From contig JAREIK010016296.1 in assembly GCA_029783825.1 (NCBI GenBank), forward strand, positions 1-64,000: DNA of 64,000 nucleotides, in the 5' to 3' direction. Origin of the DNA: Sapria himalayana (Eukaryota > Streptophyta > Magnoliopsida > Malpighiales > Rafflesiaceae). The notes beneath the pieces were generated by a model. It did not search any database. It saw nothing but the letters and a program-made list of their open reading frames with translations, and had not been told where the DNA came from. Positions 23,101-33,072 of this stretch are shown here, one piece after another. Numbering within the stretch: the first letter of the stretch is position 1; each line of letters starts with the position of its first letter. Made by a program: the position numbers and the translations under genes.

Positions 23101-23665
23101 GTTATATTTCATGCACAAGTCTCTTGCTTTAGTGTAAGATCTGGGAGAGATTAATATATTGACAGTTTTACCCCCCTAATGTCAGAGGAGATGTGTCTGA
23201 TGAGTCTCGAACCCGAAATCTTTAATCCTTGCCATGAAAGTACTCGTCACCATCTTACCAAAATATGACCTCTAGCATAGCATGTAACACAAGAATTTTC
23301 CTGTATGGGTGATTAGTCATGCTGGTGTTATTCTCATCAAGATACATTTAACTTTGGAGCTCTTATGTGGTCCGGTGGGTTAGTATTTGTATGGGCGCAT
23401 GTAAGATTATTAAAAAAGAATAATTTTTTTTATTTGGCAACCCTTGGTTTTGCAGGTTGATGAACTCATGGGGGACATGGAAAAGGCTGCTGTTTTATAT
23501 TATAAGGCTTCCCGATTGCTAGTTTTCCTCTTAGAAGCGCCTTCTCTTCTTCTCAATCCACCCTTTTCTCTCACAAATGCTGATCGTTACCGCATCTGCA
23601 CATATATTGATGTCCTTAACAACAGGCAATGCCACTCTTGGTCTCTAAGCATGCAACTTCCCTAG
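11113..23665 (+). CDS. autophagy kinase ATG1, C-terminal exons only; frame broken
   Basis: ATG1 is the Ser/Thr kinase that starts autophagosome formation with ATG13. Six exons are recognised: 11113-11185 (VERLTFEEFFSHPFVS, end of the kinase domain), 11338-11544 (EDDSSGPE linker), 11655-11996 (SLESIDQDYVIV; later SSPVSHKPKIL), 12550-12829 (PLEAFSVQLIILAIWKQALH, early MIT-like region), 20938-21008 (ALAFGKNGA) and 23456-23665 (VDELMGDMEKAAVLYYKASR, LNPPFSLTNADRYR, stop at 23663). Assignment rests on recalled plant ATG1 sequences. Splice phases agree at the last two introns. The catalytic part (about 220 residues with the ATP site and HRD/DFG motifs) is not visible upstream in the window. Frames break near 11380, 11410 and 11730 in both arms, so the gene is either decayed or carries consensus errors at C and T runs. 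The 8,108-bp intron at 12830-20937 is packed with transposons. Confidence 0.8.
13000..13680 (+). mobile_element. LTR-retrotransposon 5' remnant with primer-binding site
   Basis: TGGTATCAGAGAATTG at 13194 follows CCACACCA, as expected for an LTR ending in CA followed by a primer-binding site for initiator Met tRNA (typical TGGTATCAGAGC). The preceding 100 bases are a T/C-rich run. The following frame (13445-13675) is basic and low in complexity and may be a gag remnant. No matching 3' LTR was found. It lies in the large ATG1 intron. Confidence 0.4.
14022..14242. mobile_element. hAT-like terminus without partner
   Basis: TAGAGGTGTCAAGTAGGCTG begins at 14022 and is followed by GACATG/GCATGA-rich sequence. 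It matches the terminus family seen in reverse at 5829. The 8 bases before it (CATATGAT) are not repeated after any nearby terminus, so the other end is probably lost. Confidence 0.45.
14251..14660. mobile_element. hAT element, 410 bp
   Basis: Starts TAGAGGTGTAAATCGGGCCG and ends GTTTGACACCTCTA. The flanking 8-mers ACTGCACA (14243-14250) and ACTACACA (14661-14668) agree at 7 of 8 positions, fitting an aged target duplication. Interior rich in GGCACGG/CCGTGCC. It overlaps several spurious GC-rich open frames. It lies in the large ATG1 intron. Confidence 0.7.
14700..14922. mobile_element. 3' part of another hAT element
   Basis: Ends at 14922 with GGCCCGGTTGACACCTCTA, a hAT terminus in reverse. 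It contains GACCCGACCCGCGG, also seen in altered form in the 14251-14660 element (14461-14490). No left terminus with a matching target duplication was found; the start given is approximate. Confidence 0.5.
15601..15749. repeat. direct duplication of ~64 bp, 85-bp spacing
   Basis: AAATAGAAACTCTCTAAATT and the following ~45 bases at 15601-15664 recur at 15686-15749 almost unchanged. Both copies lie in the large ATG1 intron. No coding potential. Confidence 0.75.
16200..17970 (+). mobile_element. decayed Ty1-copia gag-pol remnant, interrupted by a solo LTR
   Basis: Plus-strand translation shows, with many stops, a zinc knuckle with its first cysteine changed to tyrosine (YSKCGLTGHFKRDC, about 16281-16322), a protease-like stretch (FIDTCTLYHMIP, about 16460), an RNase H-proximal stretch (VRSLMYVIICTRFDISH, about 16800-16855) and a pol end (LNEEEIFIK, about 17936). 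Integrase and most of the reverse transcriptase are missing, so a large internal deletion has occurred. AAGTGAGAGAA at about 17960-17970 is a polypurine tract next to the LTR at 17971. The element cannot move. It lies in the large ATG1 intron. Confidence 0.7.
17310..17801 (-). mobile_element. solo LTR, 492 bp, with 5-bp target duplication
   Basis: Starts TGTTGGGTAATTGC and ends CATATACAACA, giving TG...CA ends and a 5-bp inverted terminus TGTTG/CAACA. Exact 5-bp target duplication TCAGT at 17305-17309 and 17802-17806. On the minus strand it contains GCGAACCACGTTATTTC near its 3' part, similar to U5 regions of plant copia LTRs, so orientation is probably minus. There is no internal region, which indicates LTR-LTR recombination. 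It interrupts the older copia remnant. Confidence 0.85.
17971..18909 (+). mobile_element. copia LTR candidate with repeated GTCATGACTC motifs
   Basis: Begins TGTTAGGATCGAATC directly after a polypurine tract, as a 3' LTR should. The interior (about 18020-18440) repeats variants of GTCATGACTC and GTTGTGAC about every 30-50 bases. A primer-binding-like TGGTATCAAAGTAATTG follows at 18912, which is odd after a 3' LTR. The end is therefore inferred from that motif; a clean terminal CA is not visible. Confidence 0.5.
18926..20484. other. AT-rich intron sequence, no feature recognised
   Basis: Part of the 8.1-kb ATG1 intron. Apart from AAATCCTAAATCTTAAATCC and ACCCTAAT near 19953-20040 (telomere-like degenerate units), I see no gene, RNA or complete transposon. 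Confidence 0.45.
20485..20748. mobile_element. MITE copy 1, ~265 bp
   Basis: The termini form an imperfect inverted repeat: AGGTAGTTAATTTGAAAATA at the left end matches TATTTTCAAATTAACTACCT at the right end, with GGTACTAAGAA/TTCTTAGTACT further in. The middle holds AAGGTAGTACC-type repeats. A related copy lies at 29030-29330. The outermost bases and target duplication are unclear, so the superfamily is not assigned. It is about 190 bases upstream of the ATG1 exon at 20938. Confidence 0.7.
21500..22972 (-). repeat. five tandem ~294-bp units of SINE-like sequence plus (CA)n
   Basis: TCTCATTCATGCCCACACAC occurs at 21501, 21796, 22090, 22383 and 22678, so the periods are 295, 294, 293 and 295. 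Each unit contains a (CA)n run of 18-26 bases and, on the minus strand, a SINE-like body with GTTTGAGAC or GTTCGAGAC. The three middle units are nearly identical; the last two share other substitutions. Diverged partial units flank the array (about 21250-21480 and 22880-23350). The whole lies in the last ATG1 intron (21009-23455). Confidence 0.88.
23090..23280 (-). mobile_element. diverged SINE-like copy
   Basis: On the minus strand it reads TTTCGGGTTCGAGACTCATC, then CTCCTCTGACATTAGGGGG, then AATCTCTCCCAGATCTTACA. It keeps the best B box of the array family (GGTTCGAGAC), so it may be closest to the source SINE from which the tandem units derive. Confidence 0.5.
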
Positions 23666-24363
23666 CGCCAGTGCAAATTCCTGAAAAGCTGTCCTTGGGG
23701 CCACTCTCGAGCTTTTTTATGATTTTATATATGCGCATATATAGTGTGTGTGTGTGTGATTTTTTTTATGCGCAGCTATTCTCGACAGACTGGGAATTGG
23801 GTTCTGATGCGATTTGTGAGCTGCGCAGAGGGCGAGCGTAGGGCATTGTATATATTCATATTCTATTTAATGATAAAAAAAAACATTTGTAGATTTTTTG
23901 GGTGTAAATTATATTGCGAATGCAACTTGATTGGATTCGGACACATGTTTATTACTTACGTATATTTATGTGAATTTTGCTTTTGTATTTTTATATATAA
24001 TTGGTGTAATTATGCAAATATTAATATATTGGATATCATAAGAACTCTAAAATTAAATTTGTTACTGTAACTGTTAAGGTCATGCCTTAGCACGGTGATA
24101 TAAGTGATTGAGGCTCATCAAATACAAAATATAGCGAATTTTCTATACGCACGTGCACGCACATACATGCACGCACGCACACACACACACACACATTTCT
24201 CTCTTCCTCCAATGCTCCTCCATCTCCTCCTCATTGCATGCCTTGAAAAGAAAAAACGAGAGCATTTTCTTCTTGGTGCATGCATAAAAATACGTTGTTG
24301 CGTTTGAGGATGAACACATTGTTGATGCGTTTGAGGATGGTGGGGACTGGGGAGAGAAAACCA

Positions 24364-24752
24364 ACTAGAGAGAGTGAGAGCATGAACTAGACAGTAAGAG
24401 AGAGAGAGAGAGAGAGAGCATGAACTAGACAGTAAGAGAGAGAGAGAGCATGAACAAGACAGTAAGAGAGAGAGAGAGAGAGCATGAACTAGACAGTAAG
24501 AGAGAGAGAGAGAGAGCATGAACTAGACAGTAAGAGAGAGAGAGCATGAACTAGACAGTAAGAGAGAGAGAGAGAGAGTGAGAGAATGTGACATAGTGTC
24601 TCACATTGTTGATGCGTTTGATGGTGGGGAGAGAACACGAACTAGAGAGAGACAGAGAGCACGAACTAGAGAGAGAAAGTGAGGGGGAGAGAGATAGAGC
24701 AAGAACTAGAGAGAGAGTGCACGAACTAGAGAGAGAGAGAGAGAATTTCACT
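24364..24752. repeat. GA-rich minisatellite
   Basis: The unit GAGCATGAACTAGACAGTAA followed by (GA)n occurs about six times between 24368 and 24570, with the GA run varying in length. A related unit (ACGAACTAGAGAGAGA) continues to 24752. The open frames here are low-complexity artefacts rich in Ser/Leu or Arg/Glu. It lies between ATG1 and NPF; a short CA run with CGCACG variants lies nearby at 24150-24195. Confidence 0.85.
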
Positions 24753-25805
24753 AAGTTGCAAGAATTAAAGGAACATCACCAAACCTAATTGCAATTGAGT
24801 TTAATATTGCTCAATGCATCTCCACTAGTATGTACTCATTAGTTTAAAATTGCATATAATATTGTAGACTTATAGTTAGTTACTGTTTTTTTTTTTGTAT
24901 TTCTTAGTCAACAACATTTTATTTGTGTGATATAATTAATACGAGTTAAATTTATAATTTTTTATAATATAAATTGCAAAATATATTTCTCTAATTAATT
25001 TGTAATTTTATAATTTTTTCCAATTATTTAAAAAAAATTATTATCCTTGGAAGTTGAGGATTTCCAAATTGTAAATTTTGAATTTGTGGTTCATAAAATA
25101 ATTATCGGCTTGATATTATTACAATACACCAAATTACACATAAGCATTTTTTTTCTTTATATTTTTTAAAATTATAAAAAATAAAAATATATTTATATAG
25201 CTACAAAATTTTTTTATTTTAAAAAATACAAACTTATTAATATTGCCCATAAAAATCGTTATTTAAAATAAAATTACTAGAATAATGATTAAAATAATAT
25301 TTACATTTTTATGACAAATAAAAAAAATTATTTGCTACAATTTATTAATAAATATTAATAAAAAATAAAAAAAATTGTTTTTTAGTGTCTAATTAATCAA
25401 TTTAGTGACCAATAAGAAATGGAGTTACATGAAGAAGGCATTGTTAATTAATCCTAGATTTACTTTGCTTTATCACGCACAACTATAAAGATTCATTAAT
25501 TCGATAAACGTTACATAAAGATGAGTTTCTTTATCACGAACACAACTTTTCAAGAACTGAAGAACACACCATGGTTTTCACGAGCTCATTTATTATATTT
25601 CATTACGAATACTTCTCTCAATATTGTCGTCCTCGTTTTATTAAAACCAGAACAGATGTTACATAGCCGTGTAACTCCATTAAGCATTACAAATTGACGT
25701 CCTGAGACTTCTTCATTCTCAGACGCATGAACGTAGCAAGTTGGCGGCAGTATTTGGCTTGACAAAACGAAACACAGAGGAAGAAAAAGCTAAAGAAAAG
25801 CGACA
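24753..25805. other. AT-rich intergenic stretch upstream of NPF
   Basis: No gene or transposon is recognised. The last ~300 bases probably hold the NPF promoter, but I cannot point to a convincing TATA box or start site. Confidence 0.45.
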
Positions 25806-28208
25806 ATGGAGAAAGACAGAGGAGAGGTTGAAGACGACGATTGCTGCTTGGAAATGGAAGAGGCTCTAGGCCCAACTTCCTCAAGAAAGAGTAGCAGGCG
25901 GCTGGAAATCAATCAAATACATTCTCGGTAAGCATGTTTAGCTTAGTTTATCCAATGCACACATGAACTGATGCTCACGTGTATTTTTACAAGAATAACC
26001 TTTAACCCTGAGGAGACGCGTTCAACCCTCGGGTTTATTTGTCAAAGACCCCATTTTATGTTAAAATGAGAATTATTAAAAAAAAATTAAAATATGTATA
26101 TATAATAAAAATATAATGAGAATTGAAAAATATATATAATACAATTTTTATAAAAAATTTATATATAATAAATAAATAAATATATATATAATTAAAAAGT
26201 TATTTTTATTAAAAAATAATGAGAATTTTTCTTTTTTGTAAAAATAAGTCACATTTTATGTTATTTCTAAATGAAATTTAACTATTGTTAAATTAATAAT
26301 AAAAAGACCAACTTAAGGGGCCAAGAGATAATTAATATATAATAATAGATATTATAAAATTATAAAAAAAGTACCATAAATGAATTATAAATATAAAAAT
26401 TATTAAAAAATAAAGCTTTTTTTTTTTTTTTTTTGTTTTTGTAAAATAACTTAATGGGTGATTTGATATTGAAGGGAATGAATCGTTCGAGAAGTTGGCT
26501 TCGATGAGCATGGTCGCAAATCTGACGGTGTATCTACAAACAAAGTACAACATGGACGGCATCCTGGTGATCAACGTGTACCACCTGTGGTCTGGTTCGT
26601 CGAACTTGACGCCGCTGGCGGGCGCCTTCCTGTCTGATGGATATCTAGGAAGATACCGCACTCTCCTCTACGGCTCCATTGCCTCGTTCCTGGTAAGGTC
26701 AGCCATGGTCTCCGCCACTCCTGCACGCTGAATTCTGTTGAGAGAAACTGTGATGAAATTTGCAGGGCGTGGGAACCATGGCGATGACAGCGAAGCTGCC
26801 GCAGCTCAGGCCGGCAGCATGCGACGGAGGGGTGAACTGCGAGCAGGCACAGAGCTGGCAGCTGGTTGTTCTATACGTGGGTCTGGCACTGCTGGCCGTC
26901 GGATCCGGCGGGATCAGGCCCTGCAACATTGCTTTCGGGGCTGATCAATTCGACACGCAGACGGCCATGGGAAGAGCCCAGCTGCAGAGCTTCTTCAACT
27001 GGTGGTACTTCTCCTTCACCGTGGCTCTTCTGATCGCGCTGTCTGTCGTGGCCTACGTGCAGTCCAACGTGAGCTGGGTGGCAGGCTATGGAATTCCAAC
27101 TGCCTGCCTCTTCTTCTCCATTTCAATCTTCTTGGTTGGGAAACGCAGCTACATCATGAAGAAAGCTCAGGGAAGTGTGTTCGTCGACGTGACAAAGGTG
27201 ATCGTGGCTGCGCTCCGGAAACGCAGGGTGCCCGTCCAAGCAATTCCTCACGCACATCTCCTCCATGATCCTCCCTCCGCCGTTGAATCGAGAAGCAACG
27301 GGGAAAAGCTAGCTCGCACGGACAAGTTTCGGTTTTTCGATAGGGCGGCTCTGATCGTTCGTGGGGACGAAGTAGATGGGAGGGGCGTGGCGGAGGATTC
27401 ATGGCGCTTATGCAGCGTGCAGCAGGTGGAAGAACTGAAGCTGCTGCTAGGAGTAGTGCCGGTGCTGTTGACCGGAATCGGCTGCTTCGTCGCCATGGAG
27501 CAGATGAACACTTTTGGGGTGATGCAGGCAATCCAGGCGGACAACAGGATCGGCAGCTTCAGGGTCCCGCCTGCATGGATGGGCCTGGCGTCGATGCTCT
27601 GCCTTTCCACGTGGATCTTCATCTACGAGCAGGTCTACCTGCCTCGAGCAGCGAAATTGTCAGGGCGAGATATGAGATTCACGATGAAACGGCGAATCAA
27701 CACGGGGATCGTCTTGGCGATTCTCTGCATGCTGGCCGGGGCCACCGCCGAGAGGAGGCGGCGCCGACTTGCTCTGGAGAGCAACTCCTTCGTGTCTCCC
27801 ATGAGCATCTTCTTCCTCCTGCCACAGTTCGCTCTGACGGGCTTCAACGAGGCATTTTCCGCGGTCGCCCTCATGGAATACTTCACCACGCATCTGCCAG
27901 AATCCATGAGAACCGTCGCAGGAGCAATATTCTTCCTCAGCTTCTCTGCAACCAGCTACCTCAACACTTTCCTCGTCAATATCATCCACCGCATCACTGG
28001 CACAGATGGGAGAACGCCATGGCTGGGCGGCCGTGACCTGAACAAAGCTAGGATCGACAACTATTTCTTCTTCATTGCTGCTCTATCAACTCTGAATCTC
28101 CTCTACTTCAATCTCTTTTCCTGCCACTATCTGCAAAACAACACGCAACCCAAATCCAGAGCAGAGCAAGAAGAACAACACCCAACAGTTAGAGAAGAGG
28201 CAGACTAG
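25806..28208 (+). CDS. NRT1/PTR family (NPF) proton-coupled transporter
   Basis: Membrane transporter of the POT/PTR superfamily; members move nitrate, peptides, glucosinolates or hormones with protons. Three exons: 25806-25927, 26475-26692, 26766-28208, with GT-AG introns of 547 and 73 bp. Exon 1 ends in GGWKSIKYIL, exon 2 carries NESFEKLASMS (the TM1 ExxE[R/K] proton motif) and LTPLAGAFLSDGYLGRY, exon 3 carries GGIRPCNIAFGADQFD and FFNWWYFSFTVALL (PTR signatures), a basic central loop, and SVQQVEELKLLLGVVPVLL. Total about 595 residues, normal for NPF. The NPF2 clade is the best guess from recalled sequences; substrate unknown. Oddity: the ATG at 25806 (MEKDRGEVEDDD) is one frame off from GGWKSIKYIL, and a TAG lies upstream in the correct frame, so exon 1 is frameshifted or has an unseen upstream exon. 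Its end is 242 bases from the carrier stop codon, tail to tail. Confidence 0.88.
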
Positions 28209-28449
28209 CTTTCCGAACTAAGATCCTACCATTTTCTTTTCATTACAAGAGAGATAAGAGAGAGAAAACACTGAAATAACTGGAACATGATTAAGAACAA
28301 AATTGTTATACAATCATCATCATCATCAATGAACACTATCTATCCAATGGATCAGACGTATATATGCCGAAGTTGGGGATCTATCTCGATGTTACATATG
28401 CCTATACATGATAAATAGAACAGCTCCCAGTAGATTAGATCAGATGCGA

Positions 28450-29600
28450 CTAATTGTCAGTAGGTAGTCTCGACATGAGCATTTTGAGTGTTTCGTAAGT
28501 CATGAAGACAATCCCTACACCAGGAACTGCCTTATAGTACTCGGGTAGGATTCCTCTATACAGTCCCTTGAACCCTTCGGTGTGGATTATGTGCCTGAAT
28601 GTCCAAAAAACGCCATTTTTGTACACCCGAGCTCGGCCTGCAGCCCTTCTAATTGCATCCTCCGCCGCACCAGATCCACAGGGTAATGTTGCTGTGAGAG
28701 TGTGAAGAGAAAATAAAAAATAAAATATGACATCTACTCCTGCATATTCTCCATGGAACCGTAAACTATGCTATGGAGAATCAGTTGATTTCTTTTTCAA
28801 AAAAAAAAAAAAGAAAACTTTTGCAGCGCACCTGTTGATGATGCGATCCCTGAGAGACTACCACACGCAAGACCCATCACAACTGCTGAATCATTCGGCC
28901 TGAAACGAACATAAGATAATTTTCAACCTCAATATTCAAAAAAAATAATAATAATAATAATAATAATTATTATTATTAATTTTGGAGAAAATTAAAATAT
29001 ATCTTATTAAATAGAAGAAAAAAAACAATTATGTTCGGGTAGTTAATTTAAAAATAAATAATAATAAGATACTAAAAAATAATATTATATCAATCAGTAC
29101 ACATAAAAAAAATTATTGTGATTAAGAAACTACGATAATGAGTACTGTCTTAATTTACTGTAAATACTACCATAATATATTATAAGTACTACCTTAAGAT
29201 CAAAATTAAGGTAGTATTCATCACTTTAATTCCTTAATCATAATAATTTTTTAAGTGTACTAATTGATATAATATTAATTCTTAGTACCTTATTCTTATT
29301 TATTTTTAATTAGCTACCTAATTAATACTTTCCCCCAAAAAATAAATATTACTACCGGTGAATAAATAATAGCCGAACTTGCTAAATAAATATTTAAATA
29401 ATACTAAGAAATCATAATTTAAACATAATAAAAATGAGACCCATTTCATAATTATAGGTCTTTTGTTCCAAAATTGAATTATAAAAAAAGTAATTTTTTT
29501 CCTAAATTACTCACCGAGAATAAAACAATGCCCCGAACAATTGATTTGTGAAAATAGTAAATTGATTATACATTTTTCAATCACCTCCATGAAACACAAA

Positions 29601-29633
<33 letters not shown>

Positions 29634-31986
29634 CAATGTACTTAGTAGGATCATGTTGTACTAGATTATTAGCAATACTTTCCACAACCTTGTTGTCATG
29701 ATAATGTTTTACTGGAGAGTCATTGGAACTAGTGGTTCACCAACTATAGGATTCAAATAAAGTTATTAATTTCCCCACACAAAGTACATATCTCATTGCC
29801 AAACAATAATTCTCTTCAAAGAAAGATTCAAATTCCTTACTAAGTAAGTGAATATTTCAAATCAGGCTCTTAGTGACTATTTTAAGTCATGAAATAACTT
29901 TATTAATCTATAAACTAGACATTAAGAATATATTTCATCATGGTGACCTTGAGATAGAAGTACATATGGAGCAGCCTGAGTTTGAGTATCATAATCAATA
30001 TAGTTTATAAGTAGCAAAAATTATTATATGACCTGAAATAGTTATAGAGAGTTTAATTGACCAGATCTTTACCTAAAATCACTTTATTTGATTTACACAA
30101 GTGCATAACAAATTTTTTTATTATGTTTTTAGAAAAATTTAATGATGGATGATTATACTTATGTGTATGTGAATAATTTTTTAATAATAAAAGATAAAGA
30201 ATTAGGAATTATCAACTCAATGAGTATTTTTAATTATAATTTCAAATAAAAAAATCTTATAAGACTCGAATATTTTCTTAAAATAAAAATAATTTTCTCT
30301 AATAAAAAATATCATATTATCACAAAAAATATATACAATTGATACACTTACGAAAATTAGTTTGTTGGGTTGTGCTCTAAAAAAAATACTATGATTAATC
30401 CAGGTATTAATTTCTTATTTGATATAACTAATTCGGTTGATCAATTATTTTTAAAAAAATTATAAGAAAAAATTAATTATTTAATCATCATACTAAAGTA
30501 TGTGAATAAGTCACCATAGCCCGTGATCTCTTTTAGTAATTACAGACAATTATAGTTAGTAGGATATTCAATTTAAGTTGAATACTAGCTTGCAGAAAGA
30601 GGGGACCTACTACGAGCTTTTATACTATTTTTGAGGATAATTTTATCTTCTAGAAATATATGAAACAAAATTACCTCACGATACTTTGAATATGAAATAT
30701 ACTCTAAGAAATTGAATATCTACTTTCTTCTCTCATGATTATTTACTATGAGAATCAAACAATAAGACATATAATATCTATCTGATATTTTAATATCAGA
30801 CACTATACATAAAAATTAATTATCTATTCCTCAAGAAGATTCAAGATAAATCATTATTATAACTTATATTTAGATATCATATCAGTAAGTAAACATGACC
30901 ACAATGCATACATAGTACATACTAGCATGATGATGAAGTTGCATTTTTGTCAAAATTTAGCTTATTTTTTTTTTAGTTTTATTTATTATTTTTACGAGCA
31001 CCCAACACTAATAAGTGACTTGTCCCCAATCCATTAGCTTAATATATTAGGACACCCACCCCACATATGTTTCATTATTATGAGCTAATGGATATTTTTA
31101 CTTTTTTTTTGGCTTAGTGTTTAACCAAACTAGAATGAGAGAGTGGTCCAGCTGAAAAACTTCACCTTTAGACTGCCAAAGAGTCCTGACAGACTCGTAA
31201 ACAGAAAACTTATGGCTATGCTTGGTCCAACACTCTGTCATGCACACAAAGAGAAGATTAATAAAACAGCAGTAAAGAAGAATAGATGAAGAACAACATT
31301 AGGGGAGAAAACAAAAAAAAATATACCAGCAATGTTGCTCCTAGCCCCTTGTAAAAGCCAAAAAAACCCTTCTTCTCTGCATATGGTGTGAAATGCATGC
31401 CATATGCCTCGGTAATATACTGTGTTTCTCTGCGCAAATTCAAAACCAGACCCCAACTTAGACACTCCCAGCCAAGAACAGAAGAAAATCAAAAAAAGTA
31501 AAAAACTATTAATTTCATGAAAAAAAAAAATGGCCTCCACTGACCAAACATCGCTACTTCTCTGAGATCAAGAGACTTGCCTGTGCTGCAAGACGAGTCC
31601 TCACGAGATCCAGTGGGTATGTGGCAGATGCAGCAGTTATTCCAGCCAACCCACCTCCTGCAAAGTGCACAGCATGGTTGGCACCATGGTGCCTACCTTG
31701 GTCCTGGCCAAGAACAGACAGCAAGAACTGCAACAGAGCTAATGGCATTGAGAAATTTAAGAAGACAATAGAACTCACGAGCAGGTTCTGAGGGTGCTCT
31801 TAACTTACACTCTTGTAGCATTCATAAGCCATAGAAGTTGACTGACGAATAGGGGAGACGATGAGCAATAGTGACCAGATTGCCCTTCCAAAGGGCTCTG
31901 AATCCTTCTTCATTGAAAATGCGAGAGGCTTCTCCCCACACACTCGCCTTGCACAAAGAGGTGACATCCGCATGCATTCCTTGTAC
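28450..31986 (-). CDS. mitochondrial solute carrier (SLC25-type), 5' exon missing
   Basis: Six-helix inner-membrane carrier family built of three repeats with PxDxxR motifs. Minus-strand exons: 31986-31809 (VQGMHADV, EEGFRALWKGNLVTIAHRLP), 31727-31581 (GGGLAGITAASATYPLDLVR), 31429-31327 (YRGIWHAFHTICREEGF), 31234-31166 (SVGPSIAIS), 28899-28832 (SAVVMGLACGSLSGIAS), 28691-28450 (GLYRGILPEYYKAVPGVGIV). Repeats 2 and 3 keep PLDLVR and PVDLVR. The repeat-1 motif and N-terminus should be in an earlier exon, which I do not find before the axis at 34569. The intron after 31581 starts GCAAGT (GC-AG type). This arm has frame-breaking indels, for example 7 T instead of 6 in the EEGF exon, an extra G before YECYKS, and a missing base after LEG. 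It resembles the plant At2g37890/At3g55640 carrier group from memory; substrate not assignable. Confidence 0.85.
29030..29330. mobile_element. MITE copy 2, ~300 bp, in carrier intron
   Basis: Same family as 20485-20748: it begins GGGTAGTTAATTTAAAAATA and ends TATTTTTAATTAGCTACCTA, with GTACTACCTTAAGATC in the middle. It sits in the 2.3-kb carrier intron between the exons ending at 31166 and starting at 28899. Confidence 0.7.
29600..29633. repeat. (CA)n microsatellite
   Basis: An uninterrupted CA run of about 30 bases in a carrier intron. The mirror (GT)n run is at 39507-39535. Confidence 0.85.
29640..31140. other. AT-rich carrier intron sequence
   Basis: No gene, RNA or full transposon recognised. 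Differences from the mirror at 37990-39500 are frequent and mostly short indels. Confidence 0.5.
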
Positions 31987-32356
31987 CTGTTAAAATGCAA
32001 TCCATTATCACTCAAAAATAAGGTTCACCCAATTCTACATACACAGCTAAAAAAAATGGGACACTCACCCTGGAAAACAGTGTTTTTGGGGCCACACAAT
32101 GGGTGGGCAAGTAAACAAAGATAGCACATAGTATTTGCAAGCCATCACTTCCAAACATGAAATTGTGCACTATTGTGTGCAGTGTGCACTATGCTAGTAT
32201 AATACACATCTCTCCTAGAAATCCTCTGGTTTAGAACCCTAGAAATACTATATTTAATTGCAAGCTAAACATAAAATGTGAAATTTGAAACACACTACAA
32301 ATGTGTAAAATAGAAACTTTTATATAAGATACAAGTCGGCTTGGGACACCTATAAC

Positions 32357-33064
32357 CTATGTTGCACGGATATGCCTAGGAACTCTGCCGTGTCACCGTG
32401 TCCGACCCGTGTCCACGTGTCAGACACATGGACACGGGTCGGATACGCGTCAGAGACATATCCGACGCGTTGTTCGGAAACAGTCGTCGTTAACAACAGA
32501 CGCGTCGTTACCTACAGACGCGTCGTTTACCAACTGACACATTTTTACGATTCTAACACATCGGAAATACACTATATATTAACTATTACTCCTACATCTC
32601 CAACAAATTGAGGAGCACACCACGACAATGAGTTGCGACAAGCCAATTACAAGAAATAGTTGTCAATTGTCATGCGTCAACGGGGAGGGGAGGAGCACAC
32701 CGCCGAGGCGCCGACAATACCTAAGGTAACCTAATTCTATAAAGAGAATGAGGAGTTTTGGAATCTGTATCGGGAGGGGGGAGAGTTCGAACATCAAAAC
32801 TGTAAAGGGAGGGTGGTGGGGGGAGTGTTAGAGGGTTTAAATTTTTTTTACATTATTTTAAATACAGAATTTTAAATTATTTTAAAATACAGAATTTTAA
32901 ATTATTTTAAAATACCTAATATTTATAATTAATAATTTTATTTTTATTTGTTTTTATCATGACGTATCCTAGTCGTTCCGTATCCTAGTTTTTTAGAATT
33001 TGCCGTGTCCCCGTATCCTGCCGTGTCGTATCTTCGTGTCCGTATTCATGTCCGTGCAACATAG
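32357..33064. mobile_element. hAT-like element of another family, 708 bp
   Basis: Termini CTATGTTGCACGGATATG and CATGTCCGTGCAACATAG form an inverted repeat (about 14 bp perfect). Exact 8-bp target duplication CCTATAAC at 32349-32356 and 33065-33072. Interior rich in GACACGG, GTGTCCG and GACGCGTCG motifs, some in inverted pairs (32390-32500). No transposase frame. The 8-bp duplication suggests hAT, although the ends differ from the TAGAGGTGTCAA group. Confidence 0.8.
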
Positions 33065-33072
33065 CCTATAAC

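Noticed and set aside
24118..24519. 133-codon Ser/Leu-rich open frame
   Set aside because: Translation of the CT/GA minisatellite; low complexity only.
27154..28036. Long alternate-frame and antisense open frames inside NPF exon 3
   Set aside because: Shadows of a GC-rich conserved exon; the sense frame carries the PTR signatures and the others carry none.
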